The notes below the pieces were generated by a model. The model worked only from the letters and a program-made list of their open reading frames with translations, did no database searches and was not told the origin of the DNA. From assembly GCA_035772735.1 (NCBI GenBank), contig JASDFA010000006.1, positions 70,138,001 through 70,202,000 of the forward strand: 64,000 nt of DNA, read 5' to 3'. Below, in pieces: positions 23,021-34,676 of the stretch; position 1 is the first letter of the stretch, and every line of letters starts with the position of its first letter. The translations under genes were made by a program, and so were the position numbers. This DNA comes from Datura wrightii. Its lineage: Eukaryota; Streptophyta; Magnoliopsida; Solanales; Solanaceae.

Positions 23021-23589
23021 ATGTCATGTACGACCAACATACGACCTATATATCCCAAGTAAGTTCGTATGTGGCCTCCATATGTCAATCCGAATAAATT
23101 TCAGTAGTCACTATTTTGGCACTTATATCCGTGATTCGATATATGACCCATATATCACATATACAAGTGTATATCAGATATACAATCATTGCATCAAGAT
23201 ACCTTTTAGTAAATTGTACATAACATTTTGCTGACAACTTGAATTGATATGATATTTATATGGTTGGAAAGTTATTTCAAAAAGCTACAACTTTCATGGC
23301 TAGAGTTTTCCTGAAATTCCTATCAACTAAAGATTATACATGCTGGAATGGAGTTCTTGTGCAAACTCAATTGAAATTTTTGATCTACTTGCACTTTCAA
23401 CTTACCTTGGTCTTAGGACAATCTTTACACCCAAATTGATTTCAAAAACTCATTTATGATTAATGTAACACATTCATTACACTACTTTATTACTAACCAC
23501 AAATATTTAATAAGTTCAAACCTAACCCAAAAATAAAGTGTATGATATTTAAATGAGGTTTTAATCTCATCTAAGACTTCTAGAACACT
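23021..23589. other. Non-genic; LTR-like inverted words
   Basis: The words ATGTACGACCAACATACGACC and GTAAGTTCGTATGTGGCC (23028-23080) resemble the CCGTATGTTGGCCTTATGTC stretch at about 3773. They are probably promoter-region repeats of another LTR family. No gene, and no LTR ends found. Confidence 0.35.
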
Positions 23590-23945
23590 ACCAATATCAT
23601 CAGAGCGGAGGCGGGCATAGAATCTATGAGTGTTTGAATTGAATCCCTTGGGACTTGAAACTGAATCTTAGTCTGCAGGAATTAAGACTGGTTTGTAGCT
23701 TTCCTACCTTATCTTACCTTATCTGAAGTTGGACGGGATTCCTAAGTCGAATGACTGATCTCCGGACTCTTTACGGCTCTCAATCTCAATACTAGCTGGG
23801 GTTCAAACAGCCTTGACTCCGAAGGAGAAGATTCTCTAGTCTGTTTTCCCGGTGCAGAATATAGGGCATTTGAATAGAATCCCTGTCTTTGATTACCCAG
23901 ATGGGATTGCAACTACGTCATATAAAGAAGAATCCCCGAAAACAG
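23590..23945. other. Block of unlike base composition, origin unknown
   Basis: This stretch is visibly richer in G+C than the AT-rich DNA on both sides (e.g. CAGAGCGGAGGCGGGCAT, AGTTGGACGGGATTCC, TTCGGAGTCAAGGCTG on the minus strand). It has no long open frame. It occupies the place where the LTR of the minus-strand scrap at 23946-24140 should start, but does not look like that LTR family. It could be an organelle-derived insert or part of an unknown element. Confidence 0.35.
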
Positions 23946-24140
23946 AGGAATTATCTCCTCCTTGAAAATATTCGTCCTTAAATGTGGGCCATAACTTTCC
24001 AAATTCTTAAAAATTTCGTCAGAGTTTTCTTTGTAAATAGAGCAACTCTCAATATTTAAAAACTCAGCTAACAACACAATAATTAAAATCATGATCCTCA
24101 TGGGGACTTCCATAATCAAAATCATCAACTCCTAACACAA
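23946..24140 (-). mobile_element. 3' UTR and polypurine-tract remnant of a Tekay-type element
   Basis: On the minus strand: AAACTCTGACGAAATTTTT (about 24010-24030), then a decayed hairpin ACATTTAAGGACGAATATT (about 23967-23985), then the purine tract AAGGAGGAGATAA (about 23952-23964). Element C has the same order at 42943-43036 (AAACTCTGCCGAAATTTTT, hairpin, purines). Neither pol nor the expected LTR start TGTAAC is attached. Confidence 0.6.
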
Positions 24141-25879
24141 GTCAAGGAATTTCATACGCGCAGCTAACATTTGCAATAACATAATAACTAAGAGGTTTAA
24201 CAAATACCCGAATTGGCCACATAAACTTTGGCCATAATGGCCGAAATAAAATGGTATTGTCTATTCACACTATAAATAGATTATATTTTTTTACCTTTTT
24301 GCCCTTTTCTTTTATTTCTATCAGTTTATTACCCTATTAGTTAGTTTGAATACATGAAAATTTTTTCAATACATAGGAATTGACAAATTTAAAACTTCCT
24401 CATCAAATGACCTCATCAATTTATTTATGAAAGCTATTTCTCAATTTTGTTTACTCAATTATGTATAGTAAATTAATTTCTTCATGTGTATTAATAAATT
24501 ACTTTTTCATAATTAATTATTTTTCTTAATCTTTTATTGGTCAAATTTTAATCTTAATGATTAGGCAAACCTAGTTATACCTTGTGTGTGTCTGTTTAGT
24601 GAGTGTGATAAAATAGAAGGAATAATTAATAATGGTTCATTCCTAATTAAATTTTCATTTAAAAAATTGCATGTGTATTAGTAAATTAAATTTTTTTCAT
24701 AAATAATTATGTTTTAATTTTTCATTGGTCAAACGGAGCAAAAAAACACACAAGGTATTTTTCTTTATAACAAATTTTATTTATTTTTTTGGCTTTTTTT
24801 AACTTCATTGATGGTTTTTTGCAGCAATAAAAATAGAGTAAAAAATAGCTTCTTGTTTTGATTTTAATTTAATATATGTATTATGTAAGTGTATATGTTA
24901 TACATGCAGTAATGATGTCTATTCATGTTTTTGAAAGAAATATTGATGAGTTGAACTTGATACTTTTTTTTTTCAGTCTCCGTAGACTAAAATGATAGTT
25001 AGGAAAATGGTTGAATATGAGAAGTAAATCGAAGAAATATCATTTAGATCATATAACATATGGTAATATTTTCACTCTTTTTTATGTAATATTTTTCTTG
25101 ATTTATGAAAATAAAATATGTTGATTTTAATTTTGTGATTTTCTTTCTATAGGTCGTAGGCATTGATGTGAGATCTTCAAATTGTAAAAATATCTTATTA
25201 TTTTTTCATGTGCACATTTTTGTTACATATATATTTTTATATGTATAATTTTTTAAATTCTCAGACATACATAAATTTATAGCAGATCTCAAATCTACAA
25301 ATATAATTTTAGAAATTTTACAGTATTTTCATATGTACATTTGCGAATCATTATTTATAATTATGCCAATTTGATAACTTGTGAATCATTACTTATATTC
25401 ATTATTAATATGACCTCCGGTTAAGCATTTTTATTAATTATTATGTTTAAATAAATTTAAACTACATATTTAAATAACTTTTGAAATATAATTTGAAAAT
25501 ATTTCAACAACGATAATCAAAACTCAAAATACTTTAGATGTGGTAGATTTCGACACATTATAGTAATCATAAAAATCAAATAGTTAATATATGTCTACCC
25601 TAGTTAACAATAATCTAAGACAGCAACCCATTAGTCTTGCGCCCTTATGTTACGCCGATTTGATAACTTGTGATTGAGTACTTACATCTATTATTAAAAT
25701 GACATCTAATTAAGTAATTTTATTAATTATTATATTTAAATAAATTCAAATTATATATTTAAATATATAATTTGAAATATAGTCTTTGTCTCTATCTACA
25801 CATTTTATTATGTGTGAGACATGCGAAGACATACTTGTGTGTGAGCATTTTTTTATTGATAAATGGACTAGAGTAGGTG
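24141..25879. other. AT-rich non-genic stretch
   Basis: No gene supported. Contains a direct repeat of about 63 bp (24484-24546 and 24670-24734, starting CATGTGTATTA). Some TTTTTTTCAG and ATGGTAAT words look like splice sites, but the sequence between them (24979-25061) has an in-frame stop and no homology I recognise. Confidence 0.4.
25365..25785. repeat. Tandem duplication, about 130-bp unit
   Basis: 25365-25500 and 25654-25785 share GCCAATTTGATAACTTGTGA / CGCCGATTTGATAACTTGTGA and then run in parallel through TATTAATTATTAT and AATATAATTTGAAA. The copies are diverged. Confidence 0.7.
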
Positions 25880-26130
25880 TTGTGCCCTCATTTTGAACTA
25901 GTCAAAAGATGTTTGCAACATCCGACTCTTCTACCTGATTTTAAAAGGTTTAGAGTCGCCACCTAAATTTTAGGAAAAATTTAGAAAACCCATTTGAAAA
26001 ATGTAAACTCTGTTTTAGTGTATGAAAAATCATTGAAATTCTAGGTAATGGTCTTATTTACTCCAAGGGGAAGGTATTATGTACCCTTCGTATCCTATTC
26101 GAAGATAGTCCTTAAATTTAGTCTAAGACG
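25880..26130. mobile_element. Tat/Ogre-type LTR edge, reversed
   Basis: Contains TTTAGAGTCGCCACCTAAATTTTAGG, AAAACCCATTTGAAAAAT, CTCCAAGGGGAAGGTATTATG and a short hairpin AATAGGAT / ATCCTATT around 26090. I know this order from ends of Tat/Ogre or related LTR elements in dicots. GTCGCCACC is the complement of the GGTGGCGAC primer-flanking word seen at 5965 and 16765, so this copy is in the opposite orientation. No coding region attached. Confidence 0.4.
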
Positions 26131-28724
26131 TAATAGGGATTATTTATTTTATTATTACCTGTTTAAAAAGGTGTTAAAAAGGAGTGATAAAAAATAGGTT
26201 AAAATAATTTTAAAATAATAAAAAATATATGAGGTATTCAAAATATATAAATAATATACATATGACATAGGGAATGATATATATAGTGTGATATATATTG
26301 ATGAGTAGTAGTTTGAAATAGTTGAGAAAAATGTAGCAAAACAACTTAAAACCAATTTTTTGCTATGAAAAGATGTATGAGGGATGTAGAAAATATGATA
26401 TACTATAATATACTCATGATATATGAGAGATATGTAATGTAACAGTATATGTGAAATAATTGAAAATTAGTGTACATGTGTGTGTCTATATATATATATA
26501 TATGCATAGAGTATGTAAAATATATACTAGATATGCAATGTATATGACTATACACCTGGAAAGAATAATAATTTATGATGATGTATTATATGTGTGTGTG
26601 TGTGTGTGTGTATGCATAGAGAGTATGTAAAACATATACTAGATATGCAATGTATATGACTATACACCTGAAAATAATAATAATTTATGAGGATGTGTTT
26701 AAGTAAAAAAAATAATATGCACACACACACAAACACCATATGTGATACTTGAAAATAAGTACTTATAAATAGATGTTGATATATAAGTAGTAAATAAATT
26801 AAAAGTGTGCATATATGGATGGGTAAAATAGTAAATATATAATATGTAAAAAAATAAATATGCATGTATGAATAATAGTATATGAAAAGAGAAATTATAA
26901 AATGATAATATGCAAAATGTATTTGTAAAATAAAATAATATATGTATATACCTCATACTTGAACTTTTTGGAGAAAAACTTAAACTGGGCCAAACCATTG
27001 GGCTGAAAAATCTGCAAACGTATTTATTTTTTTTAAAGTAATAATTGGGTCAACTGTCCACTTTAGCAATAGTGACAGATTTAAATTATTTTGGACTTAG
27101 TTCTTAAACTTGGTTCATTTGGACTTTGAAAAAAAATTATTTATCATCTCTTATTACTAATTTACCTAAAAATGACAAGAAGATGATTAAAAGAAAGAAA
27201 AATGTGACATCTCATATGAGAGAATTTCAAAATTTTTGAGAAAGAGTTCATTTTATTTGTTAAAAAATTAATTATTTCACACCAGTTGATTAAAAAAAAA
27301 AGTCAAATATCAAAAGAGGAGAAGTCATTTACCATAATCAAGACTATGAAGTCATGCTAAAACCCACATATGCATATATAAAGTTAACAAATAATGATAA
27401 CAATAAGTAAACTATAAAGGATAAAGCTAAGAAATGTTGGACTTTTGTGGAAGCAAAACTTCTAATATATGAGGCTCGGGATAGGGATGAGAAAATCCTA
27501 ATAGCAGTTGGCCCATGTATGTTGGCCATTAGTCGAGTTTCAAATGAGAACTCTAGTTTTTTTATTTATGCCATGAAAAAGAAAAGAATAAAATGATTAG
27601 AGACCATATAACTACTCAAGAAAATACATAAAGAAGAGAGTTAGCTCAACAATAGCTTTCAAACTAGTTAAGTTATGCAGTAGCTGAAGAAATCTTTAAG
27701 AACAATAGTTTTTAAAAAAAATGAAAGAGGGGTGTTAATAATTCTTAGGCAAAAAAAATCTTTCTAGTTACTTCTATTTCTCCGAAAGTAAGTCAAGATA
27801 GCAGGCATACTGTAAGACAAGTTTAAAAATTCAAGTCTCAAACAAATAAAGTATCTTTAAATAATTTAAATAAGTCACATTTGTTTCAAGGGAGGGAATA
27901 ACTTGCGACTAGAAACTAAATTAATTTGAAGGTACAATTATTGAAACCCAAAACTTGCAACAAAGACATGGAATAGAGAGACTACACTCTTAAAAATAAA
28001 TAAAATAATTTATATCCCTTACTACCATTTTGGCTAATCGGCCATTTCAAAACATACGAATAATTAATCAATTAACAAATCTATTTGACTTAAATAATTG
28101 AAATAAGACGATACATAATCATATACATTAGTCCTAAAAGAAATTTAAATTCATGTCATCTCACAACTATCCTTGCACACATGATGAAGATTTTAGAAAT
28201 GTAAGCTCAAAAATGAACTTAAAGAAAAGATAAGATGGTTTACAATCATTATCTTTATGTCAATTTCTTCTTACATGCCAAAGACTCTTGATTAAACCAA
28301 CTCTATGTAAACACTTAGATAGTTAAAAGAACATTTTTTCAAGTCAAACCTTTAAATAAGGAGAGAAAGAAATTGTCCCAAAGTTTCATTCGATATTCGT
28401 CATTTTTATCACTAAATGTTTCAACAAAACATATGTTAAATGGCTAATACTTTAAAAAATCGAACCCACACCGTTAAAAAAAGTATTCAATCAATTTTAA
28501 CTAAGTTATGTTAACTAAATACTACATTCAAGTAAAGAAACTCAAGTAAACACTAAAAAAACGTAGGAATGGTAGCAACCCTTAATAGAAAGAAATTCAT
28601 GTTCCCAAACAAAGACACAATCTAGTTCATAAACTCATATTAGATTTACTTTTTGCTTTAAGCTAAGTTGAACTTGCTAAAAGAATCTTCACAACTTGAA
28701 TAGTCTTTAAAAAAGGAAATAAAT
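26131..28724. other. AT-rich non-genic stretch
   Basis: More than 2.5 kb of AT-rich DNA with microsatellites and no supported gene. Frames at 26548-26998 and 27344-27529 (-) are low-complexity or lack recognisable domains. The last five bases before the copia LTR are TAAAT. Confidence 0.45.
26484..26700. repeat. Tandem duplication with TA/TG microsatellites
   Basis: Two units of about 110 bp. Each has a TA- or TG-run followed by TATGCATAGAG, then ACATATACTAGATATGCAATG (or AAATATATACTAG...) and GACTATACACCTG. The first unit is at 26484-26583 and the second at 26592-26697. The first begins with (TA)n and the second with (TG)n. Confidence 0.85.
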
Positions 28725-30138
28725 TGTTGGATTATAAACATACGCAGCGAAAGCAACATTTCGGGATCATACTTGCATGAAATATAGACAATACATAAAC
28801 ACAAATTTTAATCAAACACAAAATCGATACTTATATCTTGAAGTGTGACCGCGAATCAATACTCTTAAAGCTATTGCATAAATCATCCAATGTGTTCTCC
28901 AGGTATGCGATCTTCTGTTATAGCCTCAAAAATCTCCGAGTAGGAAATATTTGTGTGGGCAAGTACTGCTTCTCAGAAAGGTCAAAAATTCTCCATCATA
29001 TTTCATGGAGGAAGAGAATCCTATTTATAATCATGTTTTATGGTATAAAACCCTAGTCCCAGAATATATAGGAATCTTGCTTTCCAAGTAATAGTCAAAC
29101 TTTTTTTCTAGAAAACCAGTTTACTTTAACCAAAATCTTGTAAGTTTATACTTCTTCTAGAAAACTAGTTTCTTCCTTTTCAAGTTCATTAATTAATCAG
29201 GCATAGCAGAGACCAAAAATTTAATTAGTGAGGCTTTCACTTATGGTATTAATTCGCGGGATGAATGAATTAATCTACCATAATAAATTACAGATTATTT
29301 TACAAAAAATTCATAATTGCACTCCTCGGTATAATTTCAAAATCGTTCATTAAATCATATTTAACTCCCCATAGTAAGATTACAGATACCAATCAATCGA
29401 ATTAAATTTCTGAATATTTAATTCATTGATTAATTTAATCTTTTATTCAAATGCTTAACTTATTTCATGTGATGGATACTAAGTCCACCTGCAGGATTTT
29501 CACATGAAAACTTATAAGCAATCATAAAGGGGTATCATCAATCTCAAGGCCGAGACATGGATTCCATCAACTAATTATTATTTCACAAATATCATTTGTC
29601 ATCATTCAACCTATCGGAAATATTTTAACTCACGTAAGATCAAGTTTCATCCTTTGATAGATCAAAACGACAAATAAATTACATTGATCATAATAATTAT
29701 ATCAAGATTAAGAATACAAGTACATTTAATGATCTAGATTTATTTTGTTAAGTCAAATAAAATACTTCTCTACTTGGTCCCTTCAATACATACAAAATGT
29801 ACAAGCACAAAAAGTTGAAATTATACCATTTCCATAATCAAGATAAATTATATTTAATCTTGTGCTACAATCGTACCAATGAATTTGTCCAATTTTCATC
29901 TTAGATTATGAACATATATAAACTTTATATTTATAAGAACCGATGCTTTAATCTTTCGTGCATAAGCTAAATTCTATACACTAAATCATCTACTATATAA
30001 GTAAAGGACACATCGAAAAATATATGATCTATTTAAACATTTATTAAAATTGAATAAACAATTGTTCTATAATAAATACTATATCTAAACACATGGTTAA
30101 TAGTACATAACCCATGATTAATAGTATATATCCTAACA
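28725..30138 (-). mobile_element. 3' LTR of Ty1/copia element A
   Basis: On the minus strand the LTR starts TGTTAGGATATATACT after the purine tract AAGTGGGAGAT and ends TTATAATCCAACA at 28725. Length 1414 bp. GTCTAAGTGGGAGATTGTTAG is the typical tract-to-LTR junction of plant copia elements. Only the 3' part of A is present; it was split by element B at 30431/30432. Confidence 0.78.
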
Positions 30139-30245
30139 ATCTCCCACTTAGACTTTTAACCATTATAATTGTTAAAATATATCATATCTAAACACATGGT
30201 TAATGGTATATACCCCAACAATCTCCCACTTAGACTTTTAACCAT
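30079..30245 (-). repeat. Duplicated LTR edge and polypurine tract of copia A
   Basis: The plus-strand run ATATCTAAACACATGGTTAA...CCTAACAATCTCCCACTTAG appears at 30081-30152. A second copy is at 30185-30232, about 100 bp further, with TACCCCAACA at the LTR edge and lacking about 25 bp. Thus the first bases of the LTR plus the purine tract exist twice in a row. Confidence 0.85.
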
Positions 30246-30431
30246 GCATCTAACTTTTACAGGCATTCTTTTTACACAACTTTCAAAAGTTTTAGCCAAT
30301 AAGCTTTTTATAAAAGGAACTTGCCAAGTTATTTTTCAATGCAACTTCGTCTAATAATAATTCGTTGTAACTAATCGATTCTTTATTAATATTTTTGGGG
30401 ATTATATCATGAAACTCTCCCAAGAGTATAT
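30240..30431 (-). pseudogene. Copia A pol C-terminus (end of RNase H)
   Basis: The minus strand reads NELLLDEVALKNNLASSFYKK. This fits the terminal NLADPFTK-type segment that ends plant copia polyproteins; the usual D-P is S-S here. After a frame change come KKNACKS and MHGKS-like residues and the purine tract. The reading is cut at 30431 by element B. Function in an intact element would be removal of RNA from the RNA-DNA hybrid. Confidence 0.6.
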
Positions 30432-31143
30432 TGTCACGTTCCAAAATACCCCCTAGACATGACTGGCACCCGCTAACATCACCCACAAGGGTGAACCAAT
30501 TTATCCATTTCACATTCTCATTTATATAAGCACTGAGAACAAATATGTGCAAGTCTAAACACGTTAATCATTCTTAAACAGAAATAGGGAATTCAACTGA
30601 ATTCAAAATCTATCTATCAATCTCAACAATACTTGAATATTAAGTTTCTAGCCCAAATCCCATAATAAGACCATGGAGCATCTAATAGAGTTACATGCAT
30701 TTAATTGTCGGGCATGCGAACCCCAAGAAAGAAAAATGTATGCTATGAAATAGATGATGCTAAAATAATAGCCTCCACGAATTGATGTGAAGGCTCACCT
30801 CAGCCACAGAATCTACGACGAACGAACTCGTCAGCCACTAGTCTCACGCTCTGCAATGGTATCTGCATAGACATGCAAGTAAGGAGTGAGCTATATATAA
30901 ATATAGCTCAATAAGATCCTTAACCTTCCACTTTAAATACCTCTGGAACAAGTGTTAGAAAGTAAATAAAAATTTACCACAAGCACATGAATACTTTTGC
31001 ACATACATTTAATTATAATACAATGCCCATTGATTTTTCAAATAATTGTTTATCAAAAATGTCATATATCACAACTCAATTTGCTCAGGGAATATATCAT
31101 AAAAAGGCATTTACAATAATTAATCAATACCATGAGTCACAAC

Positions 31144-31260
31144 AGCATACACAATATTTGGTATTGTCAAAATAGCATACACAATGCTCAGTACCGTCAA
31201 GAGCATACACAATGCTAGTGATATTCAAAAACATACACAATGTTCCAACCTCATGCCTCA
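31144..31260. repeat. About 29-bp repeats in the B LTR
   Basis: Four neighbouring units begin AGCATACACAAT or ACATACACAAT (31144, 31174, 31202, 31230). Units carry the small inverted word GCA-TACACAA-TGC. The spacing is like that of the E-LTR minisatellite, but the sequence is unrelated. Confidence 0.75.
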
Positions 31261-32085
31261 CAACCGTATCACTCCACAAAATAGTTCTTATAATAAAGGG
31301 AGTTTAGAATGCTTAAACACAATATATATGCGGCTGCCTTCAAAAACCACCGATTCTGCCAAGCACACGCTCGTTCCAACAAATGGACCAGGCAGACAAA
31401 ACATATTTTTAAATATAGATTTGAAAAGCAAGCACTCAAAGTTTAAAATCTCACTTACCTTCAATTCACAATTCAAGCACAACTTCGAATAAATCAAAAC
31501 TATGCTCTTATAAATATGAATCACCTTAAACTTCATTAAAACGGATTTAAAATAGTCAAAACTCCTTTGATGAACATCCTTTGAATTTTTCTCAGAACAG
31601 TCCAAAAAAAAAAAAAAGGAAAAGACACTGCCGAGGCAGAGGCTTCATCACCGCTGGACAAATTTTCTCATATTGATTTCATTCTTTTTGATTAATCCGC
31701 TATTATTAATCTAATGAAAAAAACCACTAGTATCTTATAACAATACTACTACACTAAGCCATCATTAAGACATCATTACATAATCATGCAACCTTTTCAT
31801 TATTAATCAATTTTTTGCCACTGATTACACTTTTTTTTCACTTAACACAGCAACTACTAAACGACAGGAAATGGGTTTTCCTATTACAGCCTTCACATTC
31901 GTTATTTTCTAGATTAGTCACAAATTGAATACTTAAAAAAATTAAGTATCCATTGTCTTCTCATTATATCTCCTTACTCGTTCATTATTTTGCTGTAATT
32001 TATTACCCTCCTTTTTTATCGCAGCATCATAACAAGGTTTTTAAGAATAATGATTCAAAACTATTCTTCCTTCTGCCACATATAC

Positions 32086-32088
<3 letters not shown>

Positions 32089-32123
<35 letters not shown>
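32089..32123. repeat. (TA)n microsatellite in the B LTR
   Basis: About 17 uninterrupted TA units. Confidence 0.97.
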
Positions 32124-32127
<4 letters not shown>

Positions 32128-32409
32128 CTAAAGAGTCAAAGTAGTCCCTATACTTGATTGTGAAATTTCTTTCCGCTAGCTTTCTTCCGTCATCCGCGAA
32201 CTCTTCAAAATCTTCTCGATGAATCGCTTATTTTCTTTCAGAAATTAAAATATCAATTATCTTAATTTTTCTACTCCTTTAATCATTTTAAACATGGAAG
32301 CCGCTATAATAAAATAATGGATTTGGCCCACTCCTTTTATTTATTTATTTATTTATTACTATTTTTGTTAAAGATAAAAATAACCCTTAATTTAATTTGG
32401 GTTGTTACA

Positions 32410-32446
32410 TTCTCCCCTACTTAAACTAACGTTCGTCCTCAAATAG
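32410..32446 (-). other. Polypurine tract and decayed hairpin of element B
   Basis: On the minus strand CTATTTGAGGACGAACGTT (32428-32446) is a damaged copy of the ACATTCG-AGGA-CGAATGT hairpin. It is followed by GTAGGGGAGAA (32410-32420) and the LTR. The hairpin overlaps the end of the pol frame (stop near 32426). Confidence 0.7.
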
Positions 32447-33301
32447 TTCTAGAATCATACCTGTAGTGTCAAATAGATGAGGATATCTATCTCGCATGTC
32501 CGCCTCAAACTCCCAAGTAGCCTCCTCGGTTGGATGATTTCGCCACAACACTCTAATTGAAGCAACTTTCTTTGACCTCAATTGTCTCACTTGTCTATCA
32601 AGAATAGATATCGGACCCTCCTCATATGTCAAATTCTCATCAAGCTCCACATCCTCTAGATGGATCTTATGACTATCATTATGAACATATCGTCTAAGCA
32701 TGGACACATAAAACACTGGATGAACAACGGATAATCCCGGAGGTAAAGCAAGTCTATTTGCAACCAACCTAATCCGATCTAAAATCTCATAAGGACCAAT
32801 GTATCTAGGACTTAACTTACCGCTCCGATCAAATCTCATAACTCCTTTAATAGGGAAAACTTTTAAAAATGCCTTTTCACCCTTCATAAACTCCATATCT
32901 TGGACTTTCTTATCTATATAGGACTTTTGCCTACTTTGTGTTGTCTTAAGTCGTTCTAGTATCAATGAAACTTTCTCCAAAGCTTGCTGAACTAAATCAG
33001 AGCCTAATAATTGCGCTTCGCTGGGCTCTAACCATCCAACTGGTGAACGATACTTGCGACCATATAGAGCCTCAAACGGTGCCATCTGTATACTTGATTG
33101 GTAGCTATTATTATAAGCAAACTCTGCTAAAGACAACTGATCGTCCCAATGGCCACCAAAGTCAATTGCACAAGCTCTAAGCATATCCTCCAAGATCTGA
33201 ATAACTCGTTCAGACTTTCTATCAGTTTGTGGATGAAAAGTTGTACTCAAGTCGTACTCAAGTCGACTTGTGAACCCAACGACTTCTAGAAAGACTTCCA
33301 A
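32426..33301 (-). pseudogene. Element B pol: integrase C-terminal half with chromodomain-like tail
   Basis: A 291-residue open stretch, the longest in the window. It opens in the integrase core (FHPQTDRKSERVIQILEDML, with the third catalytic residue Glu). It continues through YNNSYQSSIQMAPFEALYGR, KVFPIKGVMRFDRSGKLSPR and VHPVFYVSMLRRYV, and ends with the chromodomain-like ILDRQVRQLRSKKVASIRVL...EEATWEFEADM and a unique acidic tail ELFEDER. The tail would bind chromatin and steer insertion. A frameshift at about 33290 separates it from the upstream core. Keeping such a long open frame suggests that B decayed less than H or J. Confidence 0.88.
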
Positions 33302-33926
33302 AACTCAACAGTGAACTGTGCACCTCGATCATATATTATTAAAATAGGAGCATCATGAAGCCGAACTATCTCACGAAGGTAAATATCTGCTAATTTCTTT
33401 GTGGTATGAGTAACCCAAACTGGTATGAAATGTGCTGACTTTGTGAGTCTGTCCGCAATCACCCAAATCGAGTCGTGTTTCTTGAAAGTACTTGGTAACC
33501 TAACAACAAAATCCAAACTAATCCTCTCCCACTTCCACTTTGGGATAATCAAGTTTTGCATTACTCCACCAGCTTTTTGATGTTCATATTTGACTTGTTG
33601 ACAATCTAAGCAACTAGTCATATACTTCAAATTATCAGCCTTCATACCCTTCCACCAGTATAATCCACGCAAATCTTGATACATTTTAGTACCACCTAGT
33701 TGAATGGAATATCACGAGCTATGAGCCTCTTCAACAATCAGCTGCTTCACATCACCCACAATAGGGATACACAGAATACCATATCGATGAAGCATGCCCT
33801 CACCATTAATAGAGAAGGACTTAACGCCCCCATTCTGCACTCGATCTCGTAGTCTGGCAAGGTAGGGATCTTCACATTGGCGAGTCTTGACTTGTCCAAC
33901 TAAAGAAGATTGCACCATCATACCTG
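33286..33926 (-). pseudogene. Element B pol: integrase N-terminus and core
   Basis: The core frame 33286-33684 has SCLDCQQV (Cys pair intact), the first Asp in SLDFVVRLP and the second in IYDRGAQFTVEFW. Upstream of it, EAHSS-stop-YSIQLGG shows the first zinc His kept but the second changed to Gln, with an in-frame stop. The frame 33712-33921 carries the linker with CIPIVGDVKQLIVEEAHSS. The copy is dead through the stop and the frameshift at its 3' end. Confidence 0.85.
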
Positions 33927-34676
33927 CTAGTATCTTGCCCGAAACTGTACGGTCAATACACCCTGATTGGCCAATGCCTGAATATCCATAACCATAGATC
34001 TCTTTTTAACTGTGAATCGGGCCAAACTACCCATAGACTTTCTACTCAAGAAATCCGCCACCACATTCGCCTTCCCGAGGTGATACAAAATAGTAAGATC
34101 ATAGTCTTTAGGTAGCTCTAACCATCGCGGTTGTCTCAGATTAAGATATTTTTGATTTAATATGTATTGTAGACTCTTATGGTCAGTATAGATTTCACTT
34201 GGCTTACCATAAAGATAGTGACGCCAGATCTTCAGTTTAAATGCGACTGCGGCCAACTCCAAGTCATAAATAGGATAATTCTTCTCATGAATCTTTAGTT
34301 GTCGGGACGCGTATGCCACCACTTTACCATTCTGCATTAAGACACAACCCAATCCAACTCGAGACGCATCACAATAAATGGTGAAACCACCCTCCTCTAT
34401 AGGTAATGTCAAAATCGGAGTCATAGTCAATGCAGTCTTTAATTTTTTAAAACCTTCTTTACACCCATCAGACCACTGGAATATAACACCTTTCTGAGTT
34501 AAATGCGTCAATGGAGAGGCTATCTTTGTGAAACACTCCATAAACCTTCTGTAATATCTAGCTAGTCCTAAGAAGCTGCATATCTCTATAGGAGTATTGG
34601 GTTGAGGCAAATCTCGAACCATTTCTATCTTCTTTGGATCAACTTGAATTTCTTCCTGTGACACTACATGTCCCAA
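33927..34676 (-). pseudogene. Element B pol: RT thumb and RNase H
   Basis: A 249-residue open stretch: RT connection (PIEICSFLGLARYYRRFMEC), then RNase H with FTIYCDASRVGLGCVL, YDLELAAVAF, EIYTDHKSLQYIL and VVADFLSRKSMGSL. All four catalytic acids (Asp, Glu, Asp, Asp) are visible, so this domain is intact by eye although the polyprotein around it is not. Confidence 0.9.

Larger units (their letters stand above)
30432..32409 (-). mobile_element. 3' LTR of gypsy element B
   Basis: On the minus strand the LTR starts TGTAACAACCCAAATTAAA (ending at 32409) right after the purine tract GTAGGGGAGAA, and ends AGGGGGTATTTTGGAACGTGACA at 30432. Length 1978 bp. The flank on its outer side is TATAT (30427-30431). 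It contains a small 29-bp repeat array and a TA microsatellite. The other LTR of B lies beyond the right edge of the window. Confidence 0.85.

Noticed and set aside
24979..25061. Exon-like interval between TTTTTTTTTCAG and ATGGTAAT
   Set aside because: In-frame stop in each frame I tried, no neighbouring exons, and splice-like words are common in AT-rich DNA.
26548..26998. Overlapping minus-strand frames of about 100 codons rich in Tyr, Phe and His
   Set aside because: They overlap the TA/TG tandem duplication; composition explains them.
31144..31260. Regularly spaced repeats looking like a small CRISPR array
   Set aside because: Plant DNA, diverged units without unique spacers, inside an LTR.
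30987..31605. Frames of 60-105 codons in the B LTR
   Set aside because: Inside a defined LTR, overlapping the 29-bp repeats, no recognisable domain.
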